Of a DNA stretch of 24,551 bases, positions 8,193 to 14,615 are shown piece after piece. Below the pieces are notes generated by a model. It saw only the letters and a program-made list of their open reading frames with translations. It did not search any database and was not told the origin of the DNA. Position 1 is the first letter of the stretch. Each line of letters opens with the position of its first letter. The stretch covers positions 1 to 24,551 of the forward strand of contig JAWLDB010000020.1 in NCBI GenBank assembly GCA_041686915.1. Reading direction: 5' to 3'. This DNA comes from JAWLDB01 sp041686915 (lineage in GTDB: Bacteria; Bacillota; UBA994; UBA5500). The translations under genes were made by a program, and so were the position numbers.

Positions 8193-8969
8193 ATGGTTCA
8201 GTGGGAAGCTGCCGAGACAGTATTGGCCGCCGCCAAGCAATGCCCGGAAGTGAAGGCGGTGTTCGTAAAGGGCTCGCTTGCAGCTGGTAACGCGGATGAG
8301 TACTCGGATGTAGATTTCTACTGTCTGGTGGAAAAGGATGACCTGATCAACTTTTTGCCCAAGCGGGAAGCACTGCTACTCGCGTATCGCACATTAGTCT
8401 ATACGAGTGAGGCAGACTTTGTGGGACCTCAGATAGTGGCCGTATTTGACAATGGACTGCACTTTGACCTATACACTGTGACCATGGAGCATTTCCCTTT
8501 AGTCGGGGACTTCAAACCGCTATGGGATCCAGATGGGAACCTCACACAGTTTAAGGATCAGGTAAGAGATCATGGGGTGACGTTACAGACTGTAGCCAAC
8601 AATTTCCGTTCATTCAGTTTCACGCTACTGGAGTTTGTCACGGCCTGGCAGCGCCGTGATTTAACTTGGGCAACCAGGTTAGCTAGCCATCTCTCTGGAG
8701 AGCTGGGCCTGGTGCTACGGTATCGATATGATCCCAAGCAGGCACAGTTGGGAATGAAACGCCTGGAACAGGTAGTGCCCGAGAGCGTCAAGCATGAACT
8801 GCGCGCAGCACTGAGGAGTTGCAGTGGTGACCAGCTACCCTTAGGGGTACAGCAATTGAGTAACCTGATGCAGAACACCGTGCAGGAGTTGGAACAGAGG
8901 GACGGAATGCGGGTAGACTGGCAGATGTTTGACTTGATGCAACATAGAATCAACGCTCTAATCCCCTAA
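8193..8969 (+). CDS. Nucleotidyltransferase-domain protein (polymerase-beta fold)
   Basis: Residues 22-46 show the minimal nucleotidyltransferase signature: G27-S28 followed by D39 and D41 in SDVDFYCLV. This is the metal-binding site that transfers a nucleotide from NTP to a substrate. The C-terminal half is helical, as in aminoglycoside adenylyltransferases and related stand-alone enzymes. The 258-residue length also fits that group. The substrate cannot be read from sequence; antibiotic modification is only one option. ATG 8193 follows GGAGGGG at a good distance. It appears to be a single gene between the LtaS-like gene and a small ORF on the same strand. Confidence 0.85.
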   Translation: MVQWEAAETVLAAAKQCPEVKAVFVKGSLAAGNADEYSDVDFYCLVEKDDLINFLPKREALLLAYRTLVYTSEADFVGPQIVAVFDNGLHFDLYTVTMEHFPLVGDFKPLWDPDGNLTQFKDQVRDHGVTLQTVANNFRSFSFTLLEFVTAWQRRDLTWATRLASHLSGELGLVLRYRYDPKQAQLGMKRLEQVVPESVKHELRAALRSCSGDQLPLGVQQLSNLMQNTVQELEQRDGMRVDWQMFDLMQHRINALIP

Positions 8970-9058
8970 TTCAGGCTATATGAAAACTCCAAGCAAGCGC
9001 CCCGCCTTGCCAGAATACAATTAACTGGTGCGATTTGAATGTAAAGGGGTGAAGTCAG

Positions 9059-9217
9059 TTGGATGTATGGGGAAAGGCAAAGCAACGTGCAGCTACCGAT
9101 AGAGAAACCGGAAGACAGTTGCAGGAACGCAAGATTAAAGAACTTATGGCCCAAGGCAAAACCCGAGCTCAGGCTCTGACAATTGTGCAGAAGGGAAGCA
9201 CTGGCAAGAAGAGTTAA
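9059..9217 (+). CDS. Small basic protein, 52 residues, unknown function
   Basis: An open frame from TTG 9059 to TAA 9217 encodes a highly charged, probably helical protein starting MDVWGKAKQRAATDRETG and ending GSTGKKS. AAGGGGTG at about 9045-9052 sits seven bases before the TTG, and a perfect palindromic hairpin follows 15 bases after the stop. Start signal, amphipathic composition and terminator together argue that it is real, although it is short. Lys, Arg and Gln are frequent and there is no membrane segment or cysteine, so a nucleic-acid or ribosome-associated role is conceivable but not shown. It lies 89 bases after the nucleotidyltransferase gene on the same strand and could be read from that transcript. 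Confidence 0.7.
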   Translation: MDVWGKAKQRAATDRETGRQLQERKIKELMAQGKTRAQALTIVQKGSTGKKS

Positions 9218-9232
9218 CCCAGCTGATTCAGC

Positions 9233-9262
9233 AAGAGGCATTGCCGATCGGCAATGCCTCTT
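9233..9262. terminator. Palindromic terminator between converging genes
   Basis: A 30-base perfect palindrome folds into a 13-bp stem (9233-9245 with 9250-9262) with loop GATC. It lies between the small + strand gene and the - strand methyltransferase and could serve both. The T-tract is short (CTCTT). Confidence 0.65.
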
Positions 9263-9321
9263 AATCCCTGTAAAAACAATGAGAATAGTCAAGCCAGCCT
9301 CGTCAATAGAGTCTAGCATCG

Positions 9322-10503
9322 CTACTTATGCTTTGGAAGTCGCTCCTGCAGCATTTCACCAAGGCCCTGCTCAAGGTGCGGAGCGGCCTGCCAAAAGTCC
9401 TTCAGTCGCAAGTAATCCTCTACTGCCCGCTTCGGCGTCTGGCCCGCATAGATAGCCCGGATCATTAGGTTCTTTGGGGTATGCTCTGTATCGATGAACT
9501 CGATGATCTGTGTATTGTAGCCCATGATTTCAAGAATGTTGGCCCGCATGCTGTCAGTAACCAAGGCGGCCAACCTGTCTTTGACTATGCCGTGTTTCTC
9601 CAAGGGCTGCATAATAGGATTGTGCATCTGCTGGAACAGCTCATGCTGACAGCACGGCACTGCCATGATCACCTTTGCCCCCCAGCGTACCGCTTGAGCC
9701 AAGGCCGCATCTGTAGCGGTGTCGCAAGCATGCAGGCTGACAACCATGTCTACGACGTCTTCAGTCTGATAGTCGGCGATGTCGCCGAGTTCAAACTGCA
9801 GGCCATCGTAGCAAAGCTCCTTGGCCAGGCCACTGCAATGAGCTATCACGTCGCGCTTCAGGTCAAGCCCTTTGATCTCTGCCTTAATCCCTAGCTGCTC
9901 AACGAGGTAGTGGTAAAGTGCGAAGGTCAGATACGATTTGCCACAGCCAAAATCAACTATTCTGAGGGGGCGGTCCACCTTAGGGAGCGAAGGCAGGACG
10001 TCCGCTACCAGTTCAAGGTAGCGATTGAGCTGCCTGAACTTATCATACTTGCTGGCCAATACCTTCCCCTGCTGGCTCATCACCCCCAGGCGCATCAGGA
10101 ATGGGCTGGGCTCATGTTCAGGGATGATATATTCCTTGCGCCGGTTATGAGACAAATCCTGGGCCTGTTTACTGGCCTGACGCTTCAGGATGCGAGGGTT
10201 GCCGCGTTTGCTGATTAGCACTTGATAGTCAGCCTGGGTTGTGAAAACTTGCGCCTGCTTGAACTGGTCGGTTAGCAGTTGCGTAAGGCGTTCGCTTACC
10301 TGCAGTGCGGGCAAGTTATCATGCAGCACCTTCTTTTCTACATAGAAGGAAAACTGATATAACATTTCATCCTTTAGCAGCACAGGACGTACTGTTACCT
10401 TATGAGGAGTATCCGGATCCTTCTGGCGTACGTTGCTTAGCACTAGATCTATTAAATCTCCACTGTTGACTACCTGCTCAATAAGACCACGAACCTCATC
10501 CAA
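9322..10503 (-). CDS. Class I SAM-dependent methyltransferase (Methyltransf_32-like)
   Basis: The C-terminal two thirds form a Rossmann methyltransferase. Motif I is IVDFGCGKSYLTFAL at about residues 182-196, an acidic LDLKRD follows strand 2, and the family-typical SLHACDTATD and VPCCQHE lie at about 256-288. The last two resemble the RRNAD1/METTL25-like Methyltransf_32 group, where substrates are thought to be RNA or protein. The N-terminal 130 residues are a separate domain with a basic stretch (KRGNPRILKRQASKQ) that could contact nucleic acid. The start is TTG in either case: 10503 lies nine bases from GGAAGG, whereas 10509 lies only three bases away. The substrate is unknown. Confidence 0.85.
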   Translation of the reverse strand: MDEVRGLIEQVVNSGDLIDLVLSNVRQKDPDTPHKVTVRPVLLKDEMLYQFSFYVEKKVLHDNLPALQVSERLTQLLTDQFKQAQVFTTQADYQVLISKRGNPRILKRQASKQAQDLSHNRRKEYIIPEHEPSPFLMRLGVMSQQGKVLASKYDKFRQLNRYLELVADVLPSLPKVDRPLRIVDFGCGKSYLTFALYHYLVEQLGIKAEIKGLDLKRDVIAHCSGLAKELCYDGLQFELGDIADYQTEDVVDMVVSLHACDTATDAALAQAVRWGAKVIMAVPCCQHELFQQMHNPIMQPLEKHGIVKDRLAALVTDSMRANILEIMGYNTQIIEFIDTEHTPKNLMIRAIYAGQTPKRAVEDYLRLKDFWQAAPHLEQGLGEMLQERLPKHK

Positions 10504-10562
10504 ATCCAATCACCTTCCGCCAGATTACTACTGTCAGTGACCTAATTCTAACTATATCTTTC

Positions 10563-10591
10563 CCTGCCTGCGGCTGCAGGAAACAGGCAAG
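10563..10591 (-). terminator. Weak hairpin downstream of the acetyltransferase gene
   Basis: On the minus strand CTTGCCTG (10591-10584) pairs with CAGGCAGG (10570-10563), one pair being G-U, across a 13-base loop. No T-run follows. A direct repeat GCTGCAGGAA (10573-10582 and 10591-10600) overlaps it. This may be a poor terminator or chance. Confidence 0.3.
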
Positions 10592-10628
10592 CTGCAGGAA
10601 CCTTGTAGCGCCTGCCACGCTGTAACAT

Positions 10629-11180
10629 TTACTTGACCCAGTCCTGCCTGAGTATTGCATACTGCTTGAGATCATGGTAGCTTCCTTTGACAAACATCTT
10701 CTGCCTTGCCACCCCTTCAAACTGCATGCCAACCTTCTGCATTACCCGCTCAGAGCCAAGGTTCTCCAGCTTGCACCAAGCCTCAATGCGGTTTAGTTGC
10801 ATCTCAGTGAAGCCAAAATCAATTACCTTACGGGTTGCCTCGGTTACTAGTCCCCTTCCCCAGTAGTCACTGCCGAGAGCATATCCGATCTCACCCACGT
10901 GATGGTTCTTGTTCCATTTGACGTAGCCACAAGTACCCACCAACCGGCCAGTTGCCTTCAGGACCAGGCCCCAATCATAAGCGTCGCCTGCTGCATAACG
11001 CTGCTCAATGAACCGCAGAAAGCCGGTTGAATCGTCGACGCTTTGATGCGCCGGCCAGGTGACATATCTGGCTACGTTGGGATCAGAGGCATAGACAAAC
11101 ATATCCTCAGCGTCATTCAGCGACATCGCCCTTAGAACAAGCCTTTCCGTTTCTAACGTTGGTGGTATCCACCCGTCCAT
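10629..11180 (-). CDS. RimJ/RimL-type GNAT acetyltransferase
   Basis: The product is a 183-residue GNAT enzyme of the group that acetylates N-termini of ribosomal proteins and, in many paralogues, other amines using acetyl-CoA. The N-terminal LETERLVLR strand, the acetyl-CoA loop in YWGRGLVTEA and the late NRIEAWCKLEN...VMQKVGMQFEG segment are the family landmarks. ATG 11178-11180 is chosen because GGGGGAG lies eight bases upstream and because the probable transcription start near 11221 excludes the longer frame that opens at 11240. It resembles the acetyltransferase at 12068-12619 in size and motif order. The substrate is unknown. Confidence 0.9.
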   Translation of the reverse strand: MDGWIPPTLETERLVLRAMSLNDAEDMFVYASDPNVARYVTWPAHQSVDDSTGFLRFIEQRYAAGDAYDWGLVLKATGRLVGTCGYVKWNKNHHVGEIGYALGSDYWGRGLVTEATRKVIDFGFTEMQLNRIEAWCKLENLGSERVMQKVGMQFEGVARQKMFVKGSYHDLKQYAILRQDWVK

Positions 11181-11227
11181 GTTTTCACTCCCCCGTTCCA
11201 ACCAATCTTTTCCTTGTAGTTTTTCTG

Positions 11228-11257
11228 ATATTACACCCACTACCAGAGACTAGTCAA
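11228..11257 (-). promoter_or_regulatory. Sigma-A-type promoter of the first RimJ/RimL-like gene
   Basis: On the minus strand TTGACT (11257-11252), an 18-base spacer and TAATAT (11233-11228) form a good promoter. Its -35 box begins directly after the T-run of the upstream terminator, so the gene is insulated from blaI transcription. Confidence 0.65.
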
Positions 11258-11387
11258 TAAAAAAAGCCCACCGTCTGGCGGGCCTCAAGCGTTCTAACAG
11301 AAGAGCATGGGCATGACGCATAGCATAACCCTGCAGCCCTACAACCAGAACAAACACGACGTAGGATGCAATCAGGTTATGGACCAT
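11250..11387 (-). CDS. Candidate 45-residue single-span membrane protein downstream of blaI
   Basis: ATG 11387 lies one base after the blaI stop, and GGAG is eight bases upstream inside the end of blaI, so translation would be coupled. The peptide has one strongly hydrophobic helix (about residues 5-22, including SYVVFVLVVGLQG) followed by a basic tail (RLRPARRW). The frame ends at TAG 11250-11252, beyond the terminator hairpin and T-run at 11259-11283. Terminated transcripts would therefore lack the stop codon. It could be a small sensor or partner of the repressor, the remains of a BlaR1-type gene whose first membrane helix survives, or a chance frame. Confidence 0.45.
   Translation of the reverse strand: MVHNLIASYVVFVLVVGLQGYAMRHAHALLLERLRPARRWAFFID
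11259..11283 (-). terminator. Rho-independent terminator of the blaI unit
   Basis: On the minus strand GCCCGCC and GGTGGGC pair (one G-U) around the loop AGAC and are followed by seven T residues (11265-11259). This is a textbook intrinsic terminator. Confidence 0.85.
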
Positions 11388-11388
11388 C

Positions 11389-11811
11389 TCATTCACTCCG
11401 CTTCCGGCGGATTGCTTTCTCCAACTCAGACAAACGCTCGTCTTCTACCTGTCCGATCTTACGTGCAAAGTGGGACACCGTTTGATCACCGAAATTGCCC
11501 ATAAGCGCATCGAGCACTTCTTCTACAACTTGTTGAGCAAAACCGTCGCGGCTGATGGCCGGACGATACGCATAAGCGTTACCAACCTGCTCGCGCGTTA
11601 GCAGTTCCTTTTCTGCCAGGCGCGACATGACTGTCATCACTGTAGTATAGGCCAACTCACGTTCACTGTGTAGGTGGTCGTGTACGGCCCTGACAGTAGA
11701 GGTGCCATGTTCCCAAATATATTCCATTATATCGGCCTCCAGTTCTCCAAGAACTTGCTTGAAGCCGTCTTTATGTGGTCTGAAATCCGGGACTGAGATC
11801 TTGCGTACCAT
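11389..11811 (-). CDS. BlaI/MecI-family winged-helix repressor
   Basis: The 140-residue product has the N-terminal winged helix of the family (about residues 20-90: LGELEADIMEYIWEHG, TVRAVHDHL, AYTTVMTVMSRL) and a helical C-terminal dimerisation tail. Such repressors control beta-lactamase, penicillin-binding protein, copper-export or stress genes and in classical systems are cleaved on a signal from BlaR1. No BlaR1-type metallopeptidase is present here. ATG 11811 is chosen because GGGGAG lies six bases upstream and a dyad with a -10-like box lies at 11847-11863; the frame opens further back at 12045 but would start upstream of that promoter. The regulated genes are unknown; autoregulation is likely. 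Confidence 0.9.
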   Translation of the reverse strand: MVRKISVPDFRPHKDGFKQVLGELEADIMEYIWEHGTSTVRAVHDHLHSERELAYTTVMTVMSRLAEKELLTREQVGNAYAYRPAISRDGFAQQVVEEVLDALMGNFGDQTVSHFARKIGQVEDERLSELEKAIRRKRSE

Positions 11812-11846
11812 AATCTTCTCCCCAACCTTTCTGTCTTCCAACCTAG

Positions 11847-11863
11847 TACTATAATACATAGTA
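11847..11863. promoter_or_regulatory. Dyad operator over the blaI -10 region
   Basis: TACTAT and ATAGTA form a perfect 6-bp inverted repeat around five bases. The TAC/GTA ends resemble the half-sites bound by BlaI, MecI and CopY proteins. A minus-strand TATTAT (11856-11851) lies inside it, with a weak TAGAAT 17 bases upstream, so binding would block blaI transcription. Confidence 0.5.
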
Positions 11864-11969
11864 GATATCTTTAATTCTACTCGGTGTCCAGCGTTCTGTA
11901 AATGCCGCGATTTGGGCTGTTCACTGCAAAAAAGCCCGATGCGTCGTAACAATAGCTGATACAACTGTC

Positions 11970-11978
11970 TGGTAATAC
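11970..11978 (+). promoter_or_regulatory. Weak extended -10 element upstream of the second RimJ/RimL-like gene
   Basis: TGG directly precedes TAATAC (11973-11978), an extended -10 pattern. No convincing -35 is seen. It is the best candidate I find for the gene at 12068. Confidence 0.3.
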
Positions 11979-12067
11979 TTTTTTGTGACTCTATTTGAGG
12001 AGCAGAATGTGTACCGCTAAAAGTGGTAATGTAGCAATAAGACAAGCAGCAAAAGGAGAGTTAATGA

Positions 12068-12619
12068 ATGCTAGACCTATGGCAGACGCTTGAAACCGGG
12101 CGTACAGCACTCAGGAAGATCACTAATCGGGACCTTGACTTTGTCTTCAGGCATTTCAGCGACGAGGATGTCTGCCGGTTCCTGGTGGATGCAGAGCCGG
12201 TCAGCAGCGCAGCAGAAGCCCAGGACATTATCGACTGGTGCAACAATTACGGAAACCCTAGCTCCAGGCAAAACCGCTGGATGATAGAGTGGAAAGATAC
12301 TGGCAACCCGATTGGGACTATCGGCTTCCATAACTGGGACAAAGCAAACCACATCGTTGAGCTTGGCTACGACCTTTCCAAAGAATACTGGGGCAAAGGC
12401 ATCATGACCGAGGTGATGCACAGAGTCCTGACATTTGTTTTTAGGGAAATGCAAGTCAACCGCGTTCAGGCCTTCGTACATCTGGAAAACGCTCCGTCCT
12501 ACCATGTGCTTAAAAAGCAAGGCTTCGTCGCCGAGGGCATCATCAGAGACAGGCACTTCTTTCGAGGAAGGTACTATGACCATCATCTTCTCAGTCTGCT
12601 AAAACATGACTTTCACTAA
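12068..12619 (+). CDS. RimJ/RimL-type GNAT acetyltransferase
   Basis: This is a second 183-residue GNAT enzyme, built like the one at 10629-11180: LETGRTALRKIT at the N-terminus, acetyl-CoA loop in YWGKGIMTEVMHRVL, and EMQVNRVQAFVHLEN followed by LKKQGFVAEG. It should transfer acetyl from acetyl-CoA to an amine; the acceptor is unknown. AAAGGAGAG lies about nine bases ahead of ATG 12068. The two paralogues diverge from each other around blaI but differ clearly in sequence, so the duplication is old or they were acquired separately. A strong shared terminator follows. Confidence 0.9.
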   Translation: MLDLWQTLETGRTALRKITNRDLDFVFRHFSDEDVCRFLVDAEPVSSAAEAQDIIDWCNNYGNPSSRQNRWMIEWKDTGNPIGTIGFHNWDKANHIVELGYDLSKEYWGKGIMTEVMHRVLTFVFREMQVNRVQAFVHLENAPSYHVLKKQGFVAEGIIRDRHFFRGRYYDHHLLSLLKHDFH

Positions 12620-12641
12620 ACAGCGACGTCTTCATACACAA

Positions 12642-12669
12642 AAAAACCTCCCTGAGCGGGGAGGTTTTT
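12642..12669. terminator. Bidirectional terminator between acetyltransferase and peptidase genes
   Basis: AAAAACCTCCC (12642-12652) pairs perfectly with GGGAGGTTTTT (12659-12669) around six bases. The A- and T-runs serve both the + strand acetyltransferase and the - strand peptidase, whose stop codon lies four bases beyond. Confidence 0.92.
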
Positions 12670-12672
12670 GCT

Positions 12673-13602
12673 CTATGGCAGTAGACTCATTGGGTTAAGT
12701 GCCGCACCATTCTTCCTTATCTCAAAGTGCAGGTGTGGCCCGGTAGAGTTGCCGGTGCTACCGCTATACGCGATGGCTTGTCCCTGCTCAACCTGCTGCC
12801 CAACACTAACCAGCAGCTTGGAGTTGTGCGCATACCTCGTCTCATATCCACTACTGTGACTGATTTTTACTAGATAACCATAACCTGATGCCCATCCGCT
12901 AAACGTGACTTTGCCCGACCTGGCAGCCCGAACGGTGGTACCTGTCGGTATTCCTATGTCGATGGCCTCATGGAAGCCACCGGAGCGTAGGCCAAACCCG
13001 GAAGTAATGCGGCCTTTCACTGGCCAGACGTAACTGCTACCGACAGCCTCGGAACTTGAACCAGATCTGCTCGTGTTGCCACGGGAAACAGAGCTTACTC
13101 GTGGCGTTTTGCCGCCAGGAATAATCAGTTCGTAACCCAGCTTCAGAGCAGCCGGAACCATCTCTGGATTAGCTTTCTGAATTGTCTCAGAGTCCACTTT
13201 ATATGTCATAGATATGTCCCAGAGGGTATCGCCTTTAGCTATCTTGTGGACTACACCTTTTACGGTAAGCACTTTAATAGTCTTCCCCACCTGCAAGTGA
13301 TTGTCGCTGCTCAAGCTGTTCAGGCCCATGAGAGTAGTCACGTCGGTCCCGTACTTAGCCGCGATGGAGCTGAGGCTATCACCAGCGACAACGGTATAGC
13401 TCAGTAGCTGAGGCGCCGGGTCCAGCTCTTCGTCCCCTGTAGGGTCTACTACTACTTCTTCTGGCACCAGGCGTTCCTCCAGCATGTCAATAGACTCACC
13501 TATGTCAGCAGCTATTCGCGCTGCCATCAAGCGATTGCCCCAGAGAGATAACCCGATACACAAAATTAGCCCTAGTATGATCATAACCCTTTTTCGGCTC
13601 AA
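12673..13602 (-). CDS. Membrane-anchored LysM/M23 peptidoglycan peptidase
   Basis: A single N-terminal helix (residues 5-23) acts as signal or anchor. Two LysM peptidoglycan-binding modules follow at 68-112 (YTVVAGDSLSSIAAKYG) and 117-162. A Ser-rich linker leads to a C-terminal M23/LytM peptidase domain at about 190-309. Zinc ligands are H211 and D215 in HEAID and H292 in HLHFE; H259 and H290 are further active-site histidines. The enzyme should cut peptide cross-links of cell-wall peptidoglycan, in growth, division or sporulation. All key residues are intact, so it is not an obvious degenerate activator. TTG 13602 is supported by GAGGTGA about seven bases upstream; the next ATG is six codons in and lacks a site. 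Confidence 0.94.
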   Translation of the reverse strand: MSRKRVMIILGLILCIGLSLWGNRLMAARIAADIGESIDMLEERLVPEEVVVDPTGDEELDPAPQLLSYTVVAGDSLSSIAAKYGTDVTTLMGLNSLSSDNHLQVGKTIKVLTVKGVVHKIAKGDTLWDISMTYKVDSETIQKANPEMVPAALKLGYELIIPGGKTPRVSSVSRGNTSRSGSSSEAVGSSYVWPVKGRITSGFGLRSGGFHEAIDIGIPTGTTVRAARSGKVTFSGWASGYGYLVKISHSSGYETRYAHNSKLLVSVGQQVEQGQAIAYSGSTGNSTGPHLHFEIRKNGAALNPMSLLP

Positions 13603-13644
13603 CAGCAGTCACCTCACAATGCACTCATTTAATGCGTTAGGTGC

Positions 13645-13674
13645 AGTCTACCCTTTCAGCCTGACATAGGTCAA
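13645..13674 (-). promoter_or_regulatory. Candidate promoter of the M23 peptidase gene
   Basis: On the minus strand TTGACC (13674-13669), an 18-base spacer and TAGACT (13650-13645) are correctly placed before the TTG start. It interlocks with a divergent candidate at 13661-13691. Confidence 0.5.
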
Positions 13675-13691
13675 CGGAAAAACTGTATAAA
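13661..13691 (+). promoter_or_regulatory. Candidate promoter of the acetyltransferase-permease operon
   Basis: CTGACA (13661-13666) and TATAAA (13686-13691) lie 19 bases apart, which is long. The -35 overlaps the divergent peptidase promoter, so the two may compete or share a regulator. Confidence 0.4.
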
Positions 13692-13766
13692 AATGCGAAC
13701 GGTAGAGGATGTGCAACCCGACCTGCCGAATGTCCTATGAAACTACAAACCAAGGCGGTGACAAAC

Positions 13767-14603
13767 ATGAGCATTATGCTCAGAAAGGCTGACTACTCAG
13801 ATAAGGCCGCAATAGTCGCTGTGGAGAAGAAGGCCACGCCCAATCTCAGCTATCTAGCTGAGGTTTTTAGTAACTGGGTGACGGACAAACATGGTGAGTT
13901 TATCGTGGCTGAGGTTGATGACAACGTGGTAGCTTGCGGCAAGCTCTCAGTGTTACCAGATGGTTCAGCCTGGCTTGAAGCCCTGCGCGTGATGCCTGCA
14001 TACCAAGGCATCGGCATCGGCAAGCGGTTCTATCAGCGTTTCTTCGAGATAGCTCGGGAACAGGGCATTCCTGCTATGCGAATGTATACTGGAGTGGGTA
14101 ATGCCGTAAGCAAGGGACTGGCTGAGCGCTTTGGCTTCCACCTAGCTGCCACCTACCGGGGTGCCTGGATATCAACAAATAGATTGAATACTGCTTCAGA
14201 AGGACGGTTTACACCGGTGGAAGATGCAGACCAGGCCGTTAAACTACTAATGCCGTACAGCAGCGAATGGACAGGTTTCCTGATCATGAACCGCACTTTC
14301 TATGCACTAACCCCCGCTCTCTGTCGAGCGTGGGCAAAAGCAGGCATGGTTTACGAGGATGGTATGGGTAATGTAATCGCCGTTGGAGCGCGTTTCATGG
14401 AGAAACAAGCACTACACATTGCCTGCATGGGGTCAGATCTCGGTGCTTGTCTATCGTTTGCCCAGCTACAGGCCAGGACATTGGCGGTCCCTAGAATCCA
14501 GTGCATGTTTCCGCCCTCGGCAACTCATCTGCAGCAAGCTCTGATCCAATATGGTTTCGAGCTGGAAACATCCGACTTCATCGTGATGGAAGCCAAACTC
14601 TAA
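13767..14603 (+). CDS. GNAT acetyltransferase with an extra C-terminal domain
   Basis: Residues 1-145 form a GNAT domain with the acetyl-CoA pyrophosphate loop QGIGIGK at 80-86 and the late segment NAVSKGLAERFGFHLAATYRG. About 130 further residues follow; they look like a second alpha/beta half, perhaps a degenerate GNAT fold, but lack the Q/R-x-x-G-x-G loop. ATG 13767 is chosen because GGCGGTG precedes it by six bases, while the in-frame ATG at 13737 has no ribosome site. The next gene starts 12 bases after its stop, so it is co-transcribed with two permease genes. The acetylated substrate is unknown; a link to the transported compound is possible but unproven. Confidence 0.85.
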   Translation: MSIMLRKADYSDKAAIVAVEKKATPNLSYLAEVFSNWVTDKHGEFIVAEVDDNVVACGKLSVLPDGSAWLEALRVMPAYQGIGIGKRFYQRFFEIAREQGIPAMRMYTGVGNAVSKGLAERFGFHLAATYRGAWISTNRLNTASEGRFTPVEDADQAVKLLMPYSSEWTGFLIMNRTFYALTPALCRAWAKAGMVYEDGMGNVIAVGARFMEKQALHIACMGSDLGACLSFAQLQARTLAVPRIQCMFPPSATHLQQALIQYGFELETSDFIVMEAKL

Positions 14604-14615
14604 GGATGTGATATC

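Noticed and set aside
11181..11240. A 20-residue N-terminal extension of the first RimJ/RimL-like enzyme
   Set aside because: The probable transcription start near 11221 lies inside it, and the family normally begins near ATG 11180.
11812..12045. A 78-residue N-terminal extension of the BlaI-type repressor
   Set aside because: The extension is unlike the family, lies upstream of the likely promoter and dyad, and ATG 11811 has a good ribosome site.
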